Below, piece by piece: positions 20,816 through 23,278 of a stretch of 23,278 nt of DNA (within the stretch, counting starts at the first letter, position 1; each line of letters starts with the position of its first letter). The position numbers and the translations under genes were made by a program. Under the pieces are notes generated by a model. It ran no database searches and had not been told where the DNA came from. It saw only the letters and a list, made by a program, of their open reading frames with translations. The DNA is taken from positions 1 to 23,278 of the forward strand of contig DASYUM010000282.1 in the NCBI GenBank assembly GCA_036001225.1. The letters are read 5' to 3'. This DNA comes from DASYUM01 sp036001225. Its GTDB lineage: Bacteria; Methylomirabilota; Methylomirabilia; Rokubacteriales; DASRDR01.

Positions 20816-21053
20816 GGCGCGGACGGTGACGATCCAAGTGCGGGGGCGGGGCAGGGTGACGCTCCCCGCTCCCTTGAGGGCGAAGTATCGCCTTCGCGAG
20901 GGAGACCCGCTGACCCTCGTGGATCTGGACGGCGCGGTCCTCCTCACCCCTCGGTTCCTCGTGGTGCCACGGCTGGCCGCGGAGATGGAGCGTCTCCGAC
21001 GGGCCCGTAAGCTATCGCTGAAGGATCTTGGCGGGCCGGACCGGGAAGACTGA
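20814..21053 (+). CDS. MazE/AbrB-type antitoxin (SpoVT-AbrB fold)
   Basis: A 79-residue protein with a swapped-hairpin AbrB-like DNA-binding domain at about 4-48: VTIQVRGRGRVTLPAPLRAK, then YRLREGDPLTLVDLDGAVLLTP. The C-terminal 30 residues (RLAAEMERLRRARKLSLKDL) form a charged helix that typically binds and neutralises the toxin. It starts inside its own likely operator dyad, a pattern of autoregulated toxin-antitoxin modules. It overlaps the PIN toxin frame by 26 bp. GC content and arrangement differ from the metabolic block upstream, suggesting an inserted mobile module. Confidence 0.85.
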   Translation: MARTVTIQVRGRGRVTLPAPLRAKYRLREGDPLTLVDLDGAVLLTPRFLVVPRLAAEMERLRRARKLSLKDLGGPDRED

Positions 21054-21479
21054 GTCGGTCTCGGTCTGCCTCGACGCCAGCGTCCTGATCGCCGGCCTCC
21101 TGTCCCGCACGGGCGCGAGTCACGCGATCCTGATCCTCGGGGAGATCGGCCTGCTCTCACTCGTGCTCCCCGAGGCGGTCGTCGAGGAAGTCCGGCGCAA
21201 CCTGTCGGCGAAGCTCCCGGAGGCCGTGCCGCTCTTCGACGAGTTCCTCCGCTCGGTCCCCGTACGAATCTATGAGCCCACAGCCCAGGATCGGGAACGG
21301 GCTCGCAATCTTGCCGACGCAAAGGATGTCGCCGTTCTCGCTGCGGCTATCGGCGCTGGCACTCCACTCCTCGTGACCCACAACGTGAGGCACTCTCGGT
21401 CGGGGAAGGGGTGCGCGTCGGACGGCCACGCGTGCTCATGGAGGAGGCAGGGGCCTGGATGGCCGACTTCGGGCGATGA
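21028..21479 (+). pseudogene. PIN-domain toxin, frameshifted near its C-terminus
   Basis: The PIN ribonuclease core is clear: CLDASVLIAGLLS with the first metal-binding aspartate, EAVVEEV, DAKDVAVLAAA, and LLVTHNVRH near the end. After this the frame runs into non-family sequence (SGKGCASDGHACSW) up to 21522. In another frame, from about 21402, the DNA encodes GEGVRVGRPRVLMEEAGAWM followed by ADFGR and a stop at 21477-21479, which is the expected PIN tail. A single missing G in the run near 21398-21408 explains the shift. This may be an inactivating mutation or an assembly error. The TTG at 21028 is the only feasible start; AAGG is just upstream. Confidence 0.75.
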
Positions 21480-21518
21480 CATTCGTGCTGCCGGCCAGGC
21501 CCACGGAGGGTTCGCTCA

Positions 21519-21600
21519 ATGAGTGATGTCGATCGAATCCTCGGGCAAGCTCTTCGGCTCGGACCCGAGGCGCGGGCCCGCATCGTGGCCGCGCTACTGT
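21519..21600 (+). pseudogene. Truncated second antitoxin (addiction-module antitoxin type)
   Basis: GGAGGG with 8 nt spacing precedes an ATG. The first 27 residues, MSDVDRILGQALRLGPEARA then RIVAALL, match the start of the small addiction-module antitoxin family (ALxLxxxERAxIxxxLLxSL). Family resemblance stops after LLS, just before the hairpin at 21621-21648; the remaining frame is antisense to the YXWV gene and not meaningful. It is best read as the 5' remnant of a second toxin-antitoxin pair. Confidence 0.5.
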
Positions 21601-21620
21601 CAGCAGCCCGGAATGGCGGC

Positions 21621-21648
21621 GGCCGTGGCAGAAAGCTCTGCCACGGCC
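21621..21648. terminator. Perfect 12-bp hairpin between convergent units
   Basis: GGCCGTGGCAGA and TCTGCCACGGCC form a perfect 12-bp stem with an AAGC loop. It lies between the toxin-antitoxin remnants (plus) and the YXWV gene (minus, stop at 21703). There is no T-run on either side, so it may end or protect transcripts from both directions, or mark an insertion border. Confidence 0.5.
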
Positions 21649-21702
21649 ACCATCAAGCGAGCTTCCGAGTAGCCTCCGGCATCAGGTCGGCGTCCGGCCG
21701 GT

Positions 21703-22257
21703 TCAGGTCCGCTGCCAGTGGCCCTCGACCCAGACGGTCCCCTCGGGACGCGTCTCCCAGCGACCCGGCACCCAGACGTAGCCGGCCGGCGGCACGACCC
21801 AGCTGCCGGGAACCCAGACATACGTCCGGTCGGCGCTGCGCCACTGGTAATGACCCGGGATCCAGACGTAGTTGGAACCGGGCTGCGCCGTCTGAACCTC
21901 GGCCGGCGGGGCCGGCATCGGGGGCGGCGTCAGCGCCGCCGCCGGCGTGGCCTGCCAGCGACTGTCAACCCAGACGCTCCCTTCGGGGCGCGTCTCCCAG
22001 TGGCCGGGCACCCAGACCTGGCCGGCGGGCGGCACGGTCCAGTTGCCGGGGACCCAGACGTACGTCCGCTCGGACCTGCGCCACTCGTAGTGGCCCGGAA
22101 TCCACACGTAGTTGGGGCTGGGCCGCGCCGTCTGAACCTCGGCCGGCGCGGCCGGCATCGGAGGCGGCGTCTGCGTCGCCGACCGTGCGGATGCGCAGCC
22201 GGCGACGGCGAGGAGCAACCCCCCGAGAATTGCCACGCGGACATAGCGGTGCGACAT
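21703..22257 (-). CDS. YXWV-repeat lipoprotein with duplicated module
   Basis: A 184-residue protein. The ATG at 22257 has GGAGG 8 nt upstream. The signal peptide ends in a lipobox LAVAGC with C21, so it is a lipoprotein. The rest consists of two modules, residues 30-109 and 110-184, each with a TPPPMPAxPAEVQTA linker and YVWIPGHYxW, YVWVPGxW, VWVPGxWE and VWV segments. These aromatic YXWV-type repeats occur in small envelope proteins of unknown function. The modules are about three quarters identical, and the DNA repeats with a 240-bp period. A role in envelope or surface binding is inference. Confidence 0.8.
   Translation of the reverse strand: MSHRYVRVAILGGLLLAVAGCASARSATQTPPPMPAAPAEVQTARPSPNYVWIPGHYEWRRSERTYVWVPGNWTVPPAGQVWVPGHWETRPEGSVWVDSRWQATPAAALTPPPMPAPPAEVQTAQPGSNYVWIPGHYQWRSADRTYVWVPGSWVVPPAGYVWVPGRWETRPEGTVWVEGHWQRT
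21706..21930 (-). repeat. Internal 240-bp tandem duplication, module 2
   Basis: Encodes residues 110-184 of the YXWV lipoprotein. It aligns with 21931-22170 without gaps over 75 codons, with about 18 amino-acid differences. Confidence 0.85.
21931..22170 (-). repeat. Internal 240-bp tandem duplication, module 1
   Basis: Encodes residues 30-109 of the YXWV lipoprotein, the upstream partner of module 2. Confidence 0.85.
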
Positions 22258-22269
22258 AGCTTTAACCTC

Positions 22270-22285
22270 CGCCGACACGTCGGCG
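22270..22285. promoter_or_regulatory. Dyad in the leader of the YXWV gene
   Basis: CGCCGAC and GTCGGCG form 7-bp arms with a 2-nt centre, touching the GGAGG of the YXWV gene. As DNA it may be an operator; the 2-nt loop is too tight for the full stem in RNA. The rest of 22258-22512 shows no gene. Confidence 0.35.
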
Positions 22286-22512
22286 TCTAGACCTCTGCCA
22301 ACGGGGCGGATATCTGCAAACCAGGTTCCTGCCGCGGGTGGCCCCTGTCGAAACCGCGCGGGGCTGCCGCGGTGGCAAATACCCGGGAGACCGTCGGCGG
22401 GGAGACAGCCGAGTTGCGCGCGCACTGGCGACAGATGTCGCCGGTGGCTACGGCGTTCGAACGACACGAGGCGTGTCCCGCGTTGGGCGGTTACGCCGCC
22501 TCATCGATTCGC

Positions 22513-23223
22513 TCAGCGACCGAGGTAGAGACGCCGGATGCGCTCGTCGGTCCGGATCTGCTCGCCCGAGCCTTCGAACCGGTTCAGCCCCAGCTCGAGC
22601 ACGTAGGCGTAGTCGGAGATCTCGAGGGCCTTGGCCGCGTTCTGCTCGACCATGAGGATCGTCTGCCCGAGGCGTCGCAGGTCTTCGATGATCCGGAAGA
22701 TCTCCCGGAAGACGAGCGGCGCCAGCCCGAGGGTCGGCTCGTCGAGCAGCATCAGCCGCGGCCGGAGCAGCAGGGCCCGCCCCATCTCCAGCATCTGCTG
22801 CTGGCCGCCCGACAGTTCGGCGGCCTTCTTCCGGCGCGCCTCGCGCAGCATCGGGAAGGTGTCGTAGACGCGCTCGACGTCGCGATCGAGCTCCGTCGAG
22901 CGCGGCCGGATGTAGGCGCCCAGCCGCAGGTTCTGCTCGACCGTCATCAAGGGGAAGACGTTCCGCCCCTGGGGGACGTACGCGATGCCGCGGCGGAGCA
23001 GCGCGGCCGGCGGCTGGTTCGTGATCTCCTCGCCGGCGAAGCGGACGTGTCCCTGCCGGGCCGGCAGGAGTCCGAAGAGCGTCTTGAAGACCGTGGACTT
23101 GCCGGCTCCGTTGGGCCCGATGATCGAGACCACCCGCCCGGCCTCGACCCGCAGCGAGACGCCCTTCAGGATCTCCATCCTCCCGTAGCCGGCGTGGAGG
23201 TCCTGGACCTCGAGCAGGGCCAC
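22513..23223 (-). CDS. livF: Branched-chain amino acid-type ABC transporter ATP-binding protein LivF
   Basis: The cytoplasmic ATPase of a HAAT-family importer. The 236-residue chain has Walker A GPNGAGKST (36-44), the Q-loop in YVPQGRNVFPLMTVEQNL, the ABC signature LSGGQQQ (137-143), Walker B LMLLDEPTLGLAPL (157-170) and the LivF-type MVEQN switch region. LivF pairs with LivG, LivH, LivM and a binding protein; their genes would lie beyond the window on the minus strand. In soil lineages such systems often import aromatic or other organic acids rather than amino acids. The GTG at 23223 comes 4 nt after a TGA (23228-23230), probably the upstream gene's stop. Confidence 0.93.
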   Translation of the reverse strand: MALLEVQDLHAGYGRMEILKGVSLRVEAGRVVSIIGPNGAGKSTVFKTLFGLLPARQGHVRFAGEEITNQPPAALLRRGIAYVPQGRNVFPLMTVEQNLRLGAYIRPRSTELDRDVERVYDTFPMLREARRKKAAELSGGQQQMLEMGRALLLRPRLMLLDEPTLGLAPLVFREIFRIIEDLRRLGQTILMVEQNAAKALEISDYAYVLELGLNRFEGSGEQIRTDERIRRLYLGR

Positions 23224-23278
23224 GGGGTCAGTCGGGCCGGGGGGGAGCTGCGCGCTCCTCCCCCGGACCCCCCCTCCG
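23224..23278 (-). other. GC-rich stretch upstream of livF, possible end of the preceding gene
   Basis: On the minus strand a frame open from the window edge ends in TGA at 23230-23228, 4 nt before the livF GTG. Its residues are low complexity (ending RAAPPPRPD), so this may be the tail of livG or an intergenic sequence. It contains a G-run/C-run hairpin (about 23236-23265) whose style recalls the two-hairpin elements, but the match is loose. Confidence 0.3.

Noticed and set aside
21519..22259. A 246-codon plus-strand frame from the antitoxin start through the YXWV region
   Set aside because: Only the first 27 codons resemble a family; the rest is antisense to a lipoprotein with signal peptide, lipobox and Shine-Dalgarno.

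Overview
This is about 23 kb of very GC-rich bacterial chromosome, with GTG/TTG starts common and short gene gaps. The gene mix suggests a soil or subsurface Methylomirabilota/Candidatus Rokubacteria-type lineage: LivF-type and sugar ABC importers, a class III CoA-transferase, MeaB, a membrane FeS oxidoreductase, a fused family I CoA-transferase, and an HMG-CoA-synthase-like/DUF35 fusion. That placement is an inference from gene style. No marker gene here proves it, and no rRNA, tRNA, CRISPR array, prophage or complete insertion sequence was seen.

Layout. 1-868: 3' part of an ABC solute-binding protein. 957-1748 (minus): ferritin-like protein followed by a lysine-rich small protein. 1839-4071 (plus): rpiB, a repeat-rich gap, nrdR and a D-2-hydroxyacid dehydrogenase, meeting a minus-strand EamA permease (4046-4993) tail to tail. 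5032-5217 (minus): a very small unit with promoter, near-ideal Shine-Dalgarno, an 11-codon lysine ORF and a hairpin. 5402-7234: B12-binding-type radical SAM protein. 7254-7916 (minus): PyrE-like phosphoribosyltransferase. 8062-9283: tsaB and rimI. 9435-10878: two secreted c-type cytochromes, ended by an intrinsic terminator. 11016-11597: GAF protein. 11852-20539: a long same-strand block for acyl-CoA metabolism and electron transfer. 20799-21650: a MazE-like antitoxin with a dyad operator, a frameshifted PIN toxin and a truncated second antitoxin. 21703-22257 (minus): a YXWV-repeat lipoprotein with a 240-bp internal duplication. 22513-23223 (minus): livF.

How it fits together. The 11.8-20.5 kb block would handle activation or epimerisation of acyl-CoAs (CaiB/AMACR-like), maintenance of a B12-dependent mutase encoded elsewhere (MeaB), transfer of acyl-CoA-derived electrons to the quinone pool (FeS/heme-b membrane protein), CoA transfer or ring hydrolysis (IpdAB-like fusion), and a thiolase-fold/OB-fold protein that lacks the expected catalytic cysteine. 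GTGA/ATGA stop-start overlaps tie several of these genes together.

The most unusual material is non-coding or very small: the 11-aa lysine unit, a two-hairpin element found twice with covarying stems, an exact 80-bp duplication of the rpiB 3' end, and several TTGAC-type promoters placed so close to start codons that the mRNAs may be leaderless.
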